DNA of 64,000 nt, taken from the NCBI RefSeq assembly GCF_040807025.1, contig NC_090951.1, positions 3,844,001 through 3,908,000 on the forward strand, written 5' to 3'. The stretch comes from Struthio camelus. Lineage: Eukaryota > Chordata > Aves > Struthioniformes > Struthionidae. Both the position numbers and the translations under genes were made by a program. How positions within the stretch are numbered: the stretch's first letter is position 1; each line of letters begins with the position of its first letter. Shown here in pieces: positions 47,901 to 60,064 of this stretch. Below the pieces are notes generated by a model. It worked only from the letters and a program-made list of their open reading frames with translations. It ran no database searches and was not told the DNA's origin.

Positions 47901-50685
47901 CCCCCGTGTGTTGCCACTTTGCTCTGGGGGCTGTGGGGCTGGTCTCTAGCCCAGCCTCTATCTCTCTAGAGCAAAGCACCTGGTGAAATAGCTCAGGGTG
48001 CTATTTTTTCACTGGAGCCCAGTGGCATGCCCCGGGGCTGCCTCCAGTAAGAGCCGCTTTGGCAGGGTAGAAATCCCCTGTGCAAAGACCAGCGAGATCA
48101 AACCCCGCCGAGCCTGGCTGCTGCACCGGGCTGCAAGTGCTGCGGGTCCCTCTCCGCCCTCTGCCCACGCCGAAGCCCCCCGGCGCTACTCCCAGCACGG
48201 TGCTGTCACCACCCAGGATAGGTGCCCAGGCTCGCCCATCTCTCCTAGGGGAGCATCGGGAAAGGCAACGAGAGGCTGCTTTGCTCTGAGCATCCTTGGG
48301 TGGAAACGACTGGTATTCCCGCATCCTTCCCAGCTCCGTCGCTCCCCAAGGGAGACCCGCGTGGGGAGCTCTGCCGTGCGGCACCGGCTTTGCCCAGCTC
48401 CTCGCCCCCGCGGCGGGTGTCGGCAGAGCCCCTTCTCCAGCGGGTTCAAGCCGATCTGCCCGGCCCCGTGCGGAGCGGGGGGCTGCGCAGCCTGGCGCAG
48501 CCCTGGCACGGCGCAGCAAGCCGCCCGGACCCTTCCCCGGCCAAAACTGCTGTGGGTTTTAGCCTGCAGTGCGTGGTCTCCACGTAGGGCTCAGAAACGG
48601 ATTTTTTGCAGGCAGGAGACCCCCCCCCCCGGGAAAATTTCTCTGGGAAGCGCCTGGCTGTTGGCACCCCCTTGTTCTCCAGGGCCAGGTGATGCTGCTG
48701 CCGGGGCTGGGAAGGATGCGCTGCACCTGGGTGCAAAGGGAAGGGGAAACCCGGGGCTGGTTTCTCCAAAGCATCTTTCCAAGGAGAAAAGTGCAGCCCC
48801 CCCTCCCCCCCCCAACACCCTACGGGCAGACTCCGTAGGGTCTCGGCGGGGACAGCCCGGGGGAGGGGGGGGAATGTTTCACAACAACGCACTCGTTCCT
48901 CCCTGAGCAGAGCCCGCCCGGGCCCGCAGCTCCGCGGAGCGACCCAGGGCTCTGCGCGGCCGCGGAGACCCCTGCGGATCCCCCCCCCCCCCCAGGTCCC
49001 CGGGCCTGTTCCCTGCGGGTTTTCCTCCTAAGAAGCCCCGTGTCCTCCTCCTCCAGCCCAGGGGCTCGGGCTACCCGGCATCTCTGCGGGCAGCCCCGTC
49101 CGAGCACCGATGCCTGGGGATTGAGCCCCGAGGGGCAGCGGAGACAGCGCCAGGCCAGCTCCGTCCTCTGCCCCGTTGGGTTTGTTTTCTGCATCTCTCC
49201 GCGGTGCTTAGGAGGAGATGAAGCCACTCGCTTGGCTATTATTTAGCCTGCCAGTATATCATGGCCGTGTTTTTTCAGTATCGATACTAGAACAAAATCT
49301 TTCTTCTTTAACTTTGGCTATTCCGTTTTAATTTCTCGCACCTCTCTGGGCAGATGTGTTTTCTTCGAAACCCCGAAACGACTCAGCTGGCGGGGCCGAT
49401 GGCCCTCGCCTGCCACAACGCTAAAAATGTCCCGTTCTGCTAGCACCTATACGCAGGTCCTGCAATACGACTCCCGTCGTTTTAGAAACGGGCGATTTCA
49501 ACGGGATTTTGGTTTAGGGTTGGGAAAGAAAGGGAAAAAAAAAAAGAAAGCAAGAAAAACGAATTGAGTTCAGTCAGGTTGGAAACGAAGCTGAGCCGTG
49601 CGGGGCGGCCGGCCGCGGGGAAGCCCCTCACCGTGCCCCTGTCGCGGGGACTCTCCCGGCCCGGCAGCGGCCGGGCTCCTCGCTAGGGGCACGGCGGGAG
49701 ATGGAGGCGACTCCCAGTTCCAAAATTTTAGGGGGACCGAGACGTTTCCAAGCCACCGAAGCCCCTGTTTTACCGCCGGCGCTTGGGGCTAGGAACGCTG
49801 GAAATGGCAACACGGGTTATTTTGCGTCTTTGTGCCACGCTGCTCCGCAAAGGAGCCGGGAGCGGCAAGCGCCTTTTCCGAGGGTCCTGCTTGGTTTGGG
49901 GTTTTGCTTGGTCTCCGGTTCTTCTTAATCCCCGCCGCCCCTTCGTGTGCGCCGGGAGCCCGGGCTAAAACCCTGGTGCAATTTCGGGGGCCGGCTCGCA
50001 GCGTCCCGCAGCCCGGCCTCATCCTCTCCCTTCCCGGCGGGGGCTCGGAGAGGGCTGCCGAAACGCTGGCGAGGAGCGGTGGGCCCCCGCGCAGGCGAAC
50101 TGGGAGCCTTGCCTGAGAGAGGACTGCCGCCCGGGGAGCGTGTTTCTCTGCCGCTGAGGGCGGCCCCCGGCCCCGCTCCGGCTCCCGCCTCTGCCCCCTA
50201 TCTCCACGCGGGCAGCACACGCGTGGGCACGTCTGGCTGCGTCCGCAGTGCACACACGGGTGAATGCCAAGGGAAAAAGCGTGAGTTGGGGGGGACGTTT
50301 TCTTCCGTAGCCGCAGCCCATCTGTCCCGTTTCTTTTGGGGTGTAGGACCTGCGCTGAGCCCGCATCTACCTTCTGGGGCCCCGATTCCGCTTCCACGGA
50401 ATGGAGCACCAGAGGATCCCACAGCGAAACCCAGAGAGCCCAGAGAAAGCAGCAAGCGTCCAGGAATGCGAACTTGGATTTACACCTGGATTTACACCTC
50501 CGGCCGCCTTTAAGGGAGTGCAGTTTTATCGGTGGTGGCTGGGAGCATCACCGGCGACCCGGTCGCTTCAGCAAGCCAGGACCCAGCTCAGCTCAGACCT
50601 GCGTTTTCTCCCGCCAGCGGTCTGGCGCCCTGGTACTCGGGTCTGAGTCCCAGCCAGCCAAAAAGCATCCCTCCGGGAAAGTAGT
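47901..50685. other. GC-rich, CpG-rich non-coding domain
   Basis: Long overlapping open frames on both strands (up to about 300 codons) result from base composition and show no domain. Homopolymers include C11 at 48620-48630 and C14 at 48980-48993. A 12-base tandem duplication, GGATTTACACCT, lies at 50476-50499. The domain may lie inside an intron of the divergent lncRNA. Confidence 0.5.
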
Positions 50686-50689
50686 CTAG

Positions 50690-50910
50690 CTATCCATCCG
50701 CAAGCAGGGATATAAATACCCGGAGATATTTTAAAGATCTCTGTGGGAAGCGATTGTGTCTAAGTAGTAGCGCTCGGAGCTTATTATCGCTGGAACCGAT
50801 TTGTATTGCAGGGACTTGGTCCTGCCAGAAAACTCCTAAAAAATCCTGCGCTGAAGAGGGCTGTAAATTCCTGTGCTGCAATATTTCATTGAAGGACGTC
50901 ATGGAAAATG
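50690..50910 (+). promoter_or_regulatory. TATA-containing conserved-looking block
   Basis: AGGGATATAAATACCCGG holds a canonical TATAAATA (50711-50718), followed by the near-palindrome GAGATATTTTAAAGATCTC. The sequence to about 50910 is complex and repeat-free. It could be a plus-strand promoter for an unannotated RNA or an enhancer. No gene follows that I recognise. Confidence 0.3.
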
Positions 50911-51254
50911 TGGGCTTGGGGGGGGGCAGTCTCGGGACAGGCAGAAGGGGGGAAAGAGAGAGACAAAGGGGGAAAAAATGTGTAAGATTCTTAGTTTTTT
51001 TCCTTTCTGGCCAAAGCCTGAACTTCTGCCTAACACACGGCAGCTGATAGACAGCATGAGCCTCCGCAGCCGGGTTAGACCCTTCTGCTGCTCTGCTCTG
51101 CACCGCTCCCAATTTCGAGTTGTCCTTTCCCAAAAAGTCTTCCTGGTCCCACTCCGTTCTTGAGCCCAGGGTCTGCCAACCCTGAGCTCTCGGGCAGCGA
51201 GCTGTTAGAGCCGGCTCTATCTGTGCTACGGAGCCGCCCACCACACGCACACGC

Positions 51255-51300
51255 GTGGGGTATAATAGTGCTCTGCGCTGGAGCCCTCTATCCCCGCACG
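51255..51300 (+). promoter_or_regulatory. Possible TATA promoter
   Basis: ACGCGTGGGGTATAATAGTGC places TATAATA at about 51261 directly after a CpG-rich palindrome (ACGCGT). A start near 51290 would precede a pyrimidine-rich acceptor-like stretch ending TTTTTTTTAG at 51440. Confidence 0.22.
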
Positions 51301-51462
51301 GCTGGCTGAAGGGGGGCAATCTTGCACTCAGACGATGTATCCGGGAGTAGCAGCAAGGCAGCGGAGATCCGCTCAAGGGGAGCACTTTGCTCAAATCTTA
51401 GGGAATTTTTATTTTTATTTATTTGTTTATTTTTTTTTTAGGGATCTGGCCCCAGCTCCACC

Positions 51463-51696
51463 ATGCTGCAGTACCTGTACGGGGCCAAGAAACCTGTCTC
51501 GTTTGCCTGTTTGCATCTGCGCAAACCCAGCGCTAATACCCCGTTAGCAGCCGATCCCCCGCGGCTCCCGGTCTCCGCGGCGGCGGCACCGCCGGCGCTT
51601 TGGGCCGCTCCGGGCGGGTCCGCGACCCCTTCCGTGGGGCGCCCACCGGCCCCAGCAGCACCCCGCACCCTCCCGGGCAGGTTCATCGGGGCCTGA
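51463..51696 (+). other. 77-codon open frame with optimal start context, status unknown
   Basis: The ATG sits in CTCCACCATGC, a near-ideal Kozak context. The predicted product starts MLQYLYGAKKPVSFACLHL and becomes Ala/Pro-rich. It follows an acceptor-like T-rich stretch (51405-51440) and a possible TATA box. No family is recognised and the second half looks like translated GC-rich DNA, so it is probably non-coding. Confidence 0.12.
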
Positions 51697-51989
51697 GCGT
51701 GTCCTTCCTCCACATACCAGCTCCTTTCCCTTGGCCTTTTCCCTCTCCCCGCAGCCACTTGGCTAAACGCACCCCCCTCGGCCTTAAGTAAACGTTTAGG
51801 CATCAATTTGCAGCGGACTTGGGGCAAGCGGGCACGGGGATGGCCTCGCCTGGGGGTGGGGGGGGGGGAAAGGAAAAAAAAAGTAGCCGAGGGAAAGGGC
51901 TGGTGCCGGGGGAGCGGGGTTTCTGCGAGCGGTGTTAATGCAAAGCAGGGCCGGGGGAGAGGGACATGCGCCGGTCACTCCCCTCGCCC

Positions 51990-51998
51990 TGGGTGGTC
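51990..51998 (-). promoter_or_regulatory. Consensus GLI site upstream of FOXF1
   Basis: TGGGTGGTC is the exact reverse complement of the GLI consensus GACCACCCA. It lies about 3.7 kb before the FOXF1 ATG and 2.4 kb past the divergent start. FOXF1 is an established Sonic hedgehog target. Confidence 0.4.
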
Positions 51999-52024
51999 CG
52001 GGCTCGCACAAACACCCTGGGCCC

Positions 52025-52175
52025 CTCTGCCGAGCAGCACCCAGCCCGCTTATAACAATACTACCTATATACATTTCCATACTCGGATTACACACGGCCT
52101 GCTTGCAAAGTTGACTTCACTTAAGCAATTAGCTAGTAAAAATACCTTCGGCGCAGGAAAAGGAAGAAAGCTCGG
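52025..52175. promoter_or_regulatory. Candidate conserved non-coding element next to the GLI site
   Basis: An abrupt AT-rich island in GC-rich DNA contains GCTTATAACAATACTACC, AAGTTGACTTCACTTAAGC and CAATTAGCTAGTAAAAATACC. SOX- and NK-type words are visible. It starts 27 bases after a consensus GLI site. Confidence 0.35.
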
Positions 52176-52724
52176 ATTTGTCTATTTTTACACAAAACAC
52201 GGCAGAGTTTCGTGGAGGGGGAGGGAAGTCGCGAAGGGGACGGGGTTTGGGAAGGATTCGTTCGGGAAGCGAAGTGGGACCGGGGGTGGGTGCCGGCAAT
52301 AATCCATGAGGGTCCGGGCCGGCTGAACGGGCCCCCAAACGGTGCCGGGATTAAAAGGACTAATTGCTCCAGATGATCCTTTTTTTTTTTTTCCTGCCCA
52401 CTCTCCCCTGCCGAGGGTGGGGGGCGGGCCTGATTAAAGCAACAAAAACAACAGCAAACAACATTAAAAGCAAGTCACGTTCATCTGCGGGGCTGGCCCC
52501 AGCCTGGATCTTCAGCCCAGAAATCTTCCCATCCTCGTTTCCTCCAAAAGCAGGTTTTGAATCTGGAAGTATTTCTGAGACCTGCGCGGAGGTTTTTATA
52601 AGCGATAAAGTGTCACTAACAAGCCCTCTCCCGACGTGTTTTTCTCTCCTTTATTCCTCCAACCCTGGCAGGGTCCGGTCAGTCCTTGTACAAGATCCCT
52701 CTGTTACATCAGAGAAAACACGGC

Positions 52725-52905
52725 CCGGCTTTTCCTCCCCAAAGCTGTTAATTACCAAATTCACGGGCTCAGTTTACCATATAAAATTCTTTAACATTTC
52801 TGCTGTTTCCACGGCGAGGCCTATAAAACCCAGGACAATATATTTCCATTTTAATATTTACTGGCTATAAGAAATACGTCGTAAACCAAATCTTCACATT
52901 CCGAA
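52725..52905. promoter_or_regulatory. Candidate conserved non-coding element
   Basis: An AT-rich block contains GTTAATTACCAAATTCACGG, TTTACCATATAAAATTC, GCCTATAAAACCC and AGAAATACGTCGTAAACC, bordered by GC-rich DNA and a G14 run (52914-52927). It has enhancer-like texture about 3 kb from FOXF1. Confidence 0.35.
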
Positions 52906-54228
52906 AAGATACTGGGGGGGGGGGGGGCGTTTGTGTCGAGATTCTGTTTCAAGGGAAATCACTTCATTTCCACGGAGAGATTTTTTTGTTCGAGTTAACG
53001 ATTTGCTGCCACGGAGACGGAGATATTTATTTCCTAGTGGAAATGCTGCCGGTGGTGACGGGTTTAAATGTGGGTTTTACACGAGCTCTCTCTCTCTCTT
53101 TTTTTTTTTCCAAGGCTGGAATTAGTTCCTTCCCCTTGAGTTTTTTTAGGGACATCGGGGGAAGTCACTCGCTAAGCGATATAAAGCAAAAAACCCGTGG
53201 CTTTCGAGGGCCGGGGCGAGGAGGAGCGTTAGCGCGGCGCTCCTGGACGAGCGGGGCGGCGAGCAGCGGCTTTCCCGGCGCCACTCGGCCCGGCGGAAGG
53301 TGATCGCTTCCAGAAGAAACGTTTTTTGGGGCGTTTTTACCCCGTGAGCAGCAATACCCCAACCCCGCCTTGCTGCCCCCCCCCCCCCCCGCCCTCGCCG
53401 GTGCCTTCAGGCGGCGAAGCGGGACCGGGGACACCGGCGGCCGCCGCTCCCTCCCCGAGCGCCCGCAGCAGCGTTTTCGCCACTTTCTAGAGGAAAAAGG
53501 GCTAGAAATAATCGCTTTCTCTCATCTTTCCGTGAGCACCGACCCTCCCAGGCCCTGGGGTTTGCCCAGCCCGGCGCTGAGGGCTCCCTATAGCCGTCTC
53601 CAAACCCCCACTTCCCCTCTTGCCCAGGGAACCGCAGGGCTGGTGCTTTTGCAAAATGAATTATTTTGCAGAGAGGGGGGGAAACTGATAGGAAGGGGAA
53701 GGAAAGGAAAAAAGACCCTGATGTTAAATCCTTCTTGGTTGTATCACAGATGTGACAGGCGCCCTGGAGGCTACTAACAACTGCTTGCGAATAACGTGAA
53801 GGGAGTTTGGAAACCCGATCGGTATCTATCTCTCTTTTAAAAGGTATTAAATTATCATAAAAACTTTAAAAGCGAATCTGGGAAGAGAGAGGATTTCGGG
53901 GAGGGGGGGACTTAGCCCGGGGTCCCCCTCTCTCGAGGCACTGACTTCGCCGGCTGCAGCAAGACAGACCCGCAGCACTCCAGTGCGGCCTGCACTTTGG
54001 GGGGGGGGGAGTTTTTTCTTTCTTTTTTTTTTTTTCCTTCCCTCTCTCTCTTCCTTTCCCCAGTCTTGAAAGCAGGCGCTGAGACAGCCAGCACATCTGC
54101 TCGGCTCCTAGCGAGGAGCCGTGAAAGCCAAGACTCGCCTGGCCGTGCCCCCCCCTCCAGCTTCGCCCTGGGGCACAAGTTTCCACTCGCGGTCCGCAAG
54201 AAGGTGACAAAGGTTTAAAGCGACTTAC
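52906..54228. other. Proximal region downstream of the divergent exon (its presumed intron 1)
   Basis: GC-rich blocks alternate with AT-rich ones. Homopolymers are G14 at 52914-52927 and C15 at 53376-53390. The stretch 53790-53885 (CGATCGGTATCTATCTC, GGTATTAAATTATCATAAAA) looks constrained. No coding exon is recognised. Confidence 0.45.
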
Positions 54229-54410
54229 CTTGATGAGGGAGTGAGCGCTTTCCTGATGGCAAGATGCTCAAAAGGGCTTTTTGGAGGGAGGGGGTAAGAA
54301 GGGAAGAAAGGGGGCCTGATGACTGCCTCCCTCTTCTCCTTCCCCCCACCCCTCGGGTGTGTGTGTGCCTGTGGTATCCGACGGAGCTGAACGTCGGACT
54401 CCTGGCATTC
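54229..54410 (-). ncRNA. FENDRR: Candidate FENDRR lncRNA exon 1, divergent from FOXF1
   Basis: On the minus strand a canonical TATA box lies about 30 bases upstream of position 54410. About 180 bases later comes a near-perfect donor, CATCAAG|GTAAGTCGC (exon ends at 54229). In mammals the lncRNA FENDRR starts roughly 1.2-1.7 kb upstream of FOXF1, runs in the opposite direction and acts in lateral mesoderm with chromatin complexes. The position, orientation and spacing (about 1.3 kb from the FOXF1 ATG) agree. Sequence homology to mammalian FENDRR could not be tested here, later exons were not located, and no conserved long open frame is seen in the exon. The identity therefore rests on synteny plus the promoter and splice signals. 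Confidence 0.5.
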
Positions 54411-54431
54411 AACCGCAAACGTTCAGCACAG

Positions 54432-54440
54432 ATTTATATA
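54432..54440 (-). promoter_or_regulatory. TATA box of the divergent (FENDRR-like) promoter
   Basis: Read on the minus strand the sequence is GGGGGTATATAAATCTG, a textbook TATA box after a G-rich stretch. It predicts a start near 54410. It sits at the upstream edge of the FOXF1 CpG island. Confidence 0.55.
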
Positions 54441-54601
54441 CCCCCTCCCCCCAAAAAAACAGCCCCAAAGAAGCCTCAGAGCGGGCGAGGGGGCCAGAGC
54501 CCGTTCCCATCCCCGGATCGGCGGCGGAGGCAGAAAAGGGCATTTCGAGAGGCAGCAGGAGTTTTCGCCGATTTCTTTTTATTAAAGCACCCCCGAGCCC
54601 G

Positions 54602-54625
54602 TGTTTACATTGCGCAGTATAAACA
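54602..54625. promoter_or_regulatory. Inverted pair of forkhead consensus sites in the divergent promoter
   Basis: TGTTTAC (54602-54608) and ATAAACA (54619-54625) are both exact RTAAAYA-type forkhead sites in opposite orientation, 10 bases apart, with the small palindrome TGCGCA between them. They lie between the FENDRR-like TATA box and the FOXF1 start, so FOXF1 itself is a plausible binder. The second site also contains TATAAA and could serve as a plus-strand TATA box. Confidence 0.45.
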
Positions 54626-55340
54626 TCCTGCCCGGGCCCGCCGAGCTTAAAAGAGCGCACGAAGAGGGGGTTTAAGTGGGTGAAGCTCCGCGCGGCGCGG
54701 AGGCCGCCGTCGGGCAGCGCCGCCGCTCGCCCCGCGCCGCCCGCAGGCCCGGCCGCCGCCGCCCGGCCCCCGCAGGCCCGTCCTCCGCCGCTGCACTCAG
54801 GCCCTGCGTGGGGCCCTTCCCACCCTCCCCTGTGATTTTCGGCAGCGGCCGGAGCCGAGCGGCGCTGCGGGCAGCGGGGCAGAGCAGGGAGCGGGGGGGA
54901 GGGAAGTCGCTGCCGCCTCCCCACGCACCGCCGCGGTCGCGCGTGGGCGCTTCCCCTCCTCCCTCCCCCTCCGCGGCGGGCAGGGATGCCCAACGCAGCC
55001 CCCGGCTCGGGCAGGGCGGTGTGGAAAGGGCTCTTTAAAAGCTGCCCACCAGCTGGGAGCTGGGAGCTGGGAGCGGAGGGGGGCCGGGACAGGACGGGAG
55101 AGGGGGCCGCCCGGGAGGGCGTGGGGGAGTTGGTCGGGGCGGGGAACTCCTCTCGGCTCTTACGTCTGTCAAGGACCGGCAGACGCCGCTGCAAGAGATA
55201 AAGTAAAAGGCGAGCGGCGGGGTTGGGGGCAGAACCGACAGCCACCGCGATGGGAAGCAGCTCCCCGCAGCAGCGGCAGCGCCAGCCCAGCTAGAGGGGG
55301 GGCCCGACGGGACACGGACCACGGCGGCCCCGGGGAGCCC

Positions 55341-55386
55341 GGCCGGCGGCGGCGAGCGGCGGCGGCGAGCGGCGAGCAGCCGCCGG
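55341..55386 (+). repeat. CGG/GAGCGG-rich repeat upstream of FOXF1 ATG
   Basis: Interrupted CGG triplets alternate with GAGCGG units about 340-380 bases before the start codon. If transcribed this lies in the 5'UTR and would be strongly structured. Confidence 0.6.
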
Positions 55387-55587
55387 CTTCTCTCCCGCAG
55401 CAGCCGAGCCCAGCGCGCTCCCCCCGCGCAGCCCCCCCCAACCCTCCGCCTCTCGCTCGCCTTTTGCAGCAGGGCTTGGATTTAGGGATAAAGTGGGAGG
55501 AGGAGGGAAGCGGGGGGGGGGTCGCTTCCATTTGTTTATCCGCAGAGGGGTGAAGCCTCCCGGTGGAAACAACCCCTGCCAGGGGCT

Positions 55588-55621
55588 GGGAGGAGGAGGA
55601 GGAGGAGGAGGAGGAGGAGGG
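55588..55621 (+). repeat. (GGA)n microsatellite in the probable FOXF1 5'UTR
   Basis: About ten uninterrupted GGA units lie some 100 bases upstream of the FOXF1 ATG. As RNA the tract could form stacked G-quadruplexes or bind SR proteins. Length variation is likely. Confidence 0.85.
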
Positions 55622-55720
55622 GAGTCGCGGGGAGCCCCCAGCAGCGTGGCCTTTTGGGGGGGTGCGTGGGGGAGGGTGGCGAAGGAGGGCCGGGGCTGGC
55701 CGCCGCGGACCTGGCCCTAG

Positions 55721-56780
55721 ATGACTGCAGAAGCGCAGCAGGCTCTGTCCTCTCAGCCCCCTCCTCCTCCGGCGCAGAGCAGCTACGGCCCCATGTCCTC
55801 CGTGGCCGAGAAGCAGCCGCAGAGCTCGGCCATGGACGCCGCCTCCGCGGCGCCCGCCGGGGCGGCCGGCAGCGCCCCGGGCAGCGGCGGAGCCCCGGGC
55901 GGCGGCGGCCCCAAAGCGAAGAAGACCAACGCGGGGATCCGGCGGCCGGAGAAGCCGCCTTATTCCTACATCGCCCTCATCGTCATGGCCATCCAGAGCT
56001 CGCCCTCCAAGCGCCTCACCCTCAGCGAGATCTACCAGTTCTTGCAGAGCCGCTTCCCCTTCTTCCGCGGCTCCTACCAGGGCTGGAAAAACTCCGTGCG
56101 CCACAACCTCTCGCTCAACGAGTGCTTCATCAAGCTGCCCAAGGGGCTGGGCCGCCCGGGCAAGGGCCACTACTGGACCATCGACCCGGCCAGCGAGTTC
56201 ATGTTCGAGGAGGGCTCCTTCCGCCGCCGGCCCCGCGGCTTCAGGAGGAAATGCCAGGCGCTGAAGCCCATGTACAGCATGATGAACGGGCTCAGCTTCA
56301 ACCACCTCCCCGAGAGCTACAGCTTCCAGGGCTCGGCCGGCGGGCTCTCCTGCCCCCCCAACAGCCTCTCCCTCGAGGGGGGCTTGGGCATGATGAACGG
56401 GCATTTGTCCAGCAACGTGGACGGCATGGGCCTTGCGGGACACTCCGTGCCCCACCTGCCCGCCAACGGCGGGCACTCCTACATGGGCAGCTGCACCGGC
56501 TCCTCGGCGGGGGACTACCCGCACCACGAGAGCTCCGTGCCCGCCTCGCCGCTGCTCGCCGGCGGCGGCGTCATGGAGCCGCACTCGGTTTACTCCAGCT
56601 CGGCCTCGGCGTGGGCACCCTCCGCCTCGGCCGCCTTGAACACCGGCGCTTCCTACATCAAGCAGCAGCCTTTGTCGCCCTGCAACCCCACGGCCAACCC
56701 GCTGTCGTCCAGCCTGTCCACGCATTCCCTAGACCAGTCCTACCTGCACCAGAACAGCCACAACGCCGCCGAGCTGCAAG
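55721..56780 (+). CDS. FOXF1: FOXF1 exon 1 (coding part), forkhead transcription factor
   Basis: FOXF1 is a nuclear forkhead activator induced by Hedgehog signalling in lung, gut and vascular mesenchyme. This exon encodes residues 1-353 and the first base of codon 354. The forkhead domain runs from about residue 76 ([13 protein letters not shown]) to 175, with recognition helix [10 protein letters not shown] at 124-133 and wing 2 ending in [11 protein letters not shown]. The rest is the family's Ser/Gly/Pro-rich activation region ([43 protein letters not shown]). FOXF2 is excluded by MYSMMNG in place of its MYHRVV segment. The start is the first ATG after an in-frame TAG that directly abuts it. 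Its -3 base is T, a weak context, while Met25 (55793) and Met38 (55832, GCCATGG, strong) could act as downstream starts. Spliced length is 406 residues, somewhat longer than human because of the N-terminus. The exon ends CAAG|GTAAGG, phase 1. Confidence 0.97.
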
Positions 56781-58727
<1,947 letters not shown>

Positions 58728-59687
58728 TACGGGGCGGAAAAGCCACCTCCTGGGGCCCCCAAGGCCTGACCCGGGCACCGAGCCCCCCCAGGACCCGCTC
58801 CGCGGAAGGAGGTCTCTCCAGACTCGCTTTGTCCGTGCGGCGTTGCCAGCCGCCCCGGGGAGCAGCCGGACGCCTGGGACCACTGTGCGCGGCCGGGGAC
58901 AGACGCGTGCGGGCCCTGGGGCTGCGCCTGCCCCTCCGCTGAGCATCGGCCGGGCTGCGGCCGGACCCCGGCTTCCAACACGTGTCTTTAATCAAAGACG
59001 GTCTCTGCCTTCTTCTGCTTCTTCGTTTGGGTTGGGATGGCATGGCGAATCGGGAGAGGAAAAACAAAAAGCAGCCCCCAAACCTCTGCCGCCTCCTCCC
59101 CGAGATCCCCGACTGCAATTTTGGGTTAAGAGTTTAAAAAATGAGGTTTTGATACTTTTTTTTTTAAGTTGTTAATTGATTTGTGTAAGTCAAAGCATTA
59201 AGCGGTGCCACGATGCCGTTTGGTAGGGGCAGAGCTGCAACGAGATTCAGCCTCGTCCACGCCGTCGGGGCTGCCGGCTCGACCTGGGCGCTGGGAACGA
59301 GCCCAAGCGCGCAGGGAAAGCGCTGCTCCGCGCTGCGCGGAGCGCCTGGGTGGGCGGGCGGCGGCCGCGGCCCCGCTCCGCGGCCGCGGGATGCCCGCGC
59401 CGCCCCTCCGCGCCAGGAGCACGCTGCACCGCGGCGAGGAGAGGGGTCGCGCAGGGGCCCTCCTGTCCCCAGACCCTTCAGTCCCGTCTCAGCTCGAGCC
59501 CCTACTTTCGAGAAATACTTTTTTTTTTTTTTTTTTTTTGCCGGCAAACATACAGCGGGCAAAAATCTCTCAGAGGGATTTTTTTTAGCTATTAATATTT
59601 TTCTTTTTGCCTGCATAAAGACTGCAGGATCAGACCCTATGCAGAGAGAATAAGGCACTTTGAAAAGAGACAGCCATGCTCATTCTG

Positions 59688-59696
59688 TTATTTATT
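59688..59696 (+). promoter_or_regulatory. AU-rich element nonamer in FOXF1 3'UTR
   Basis: TTATTTATT matches the UUAUUUA(U/A)(U/A) destabilising nonamer and lies in the U-rich distal 3'UTR. Such elements recruit TTP/HuR-type proteins. Function here is inferred from the motif only. Confidence 0.45.
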
Positions 59697-60064
59697 CTTC
59701 ATTTTTTTGTTGTTGCTAATAATCGAGACACGAGTAGTCTCAGTTGATCAGTATTAAAGCGGTGGATCTCTGTTGGCAATATTTGCCATATAGATTTTTT
59801 TTTTTTTAGTTAACCTTTGTAAATTTTAAATCGATCATGGTCTCTGTGTAAAGACAATCCTCCATATGTTTTTATAGAAATATATATATAATGAAGGATT
59901 ATTCCCCTCCGTCCCCCTTCTTTTTTTTCTTTGACCCTCTTTGTACAGTTTGATGACACCTATTTTAATTTCTTTCTGCACTGTATAAAATTGTAATTAT
60001 GTTTTTTTTTTTGGCCCAGCCCTCTTGTGTACGTTTGTCCCTAAGGAAAAAAAAATCGAACCAA

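Noticed and set aside
55493-55720. Frame that ends exactly at the FOXF1 start (possible uORF)
   Set aside because: It opens at GTG and contains no ATG, so it is not a conventional uORF. It is useful only as proof of the in-frame stop before the start codon.
55169-56725. 518-codon open frame antisense to FOXF1 exon 1
   Set aside because: It is a shadow of the GC-rich FOXF1 coding frame and CpG island, with no recognisable domain.
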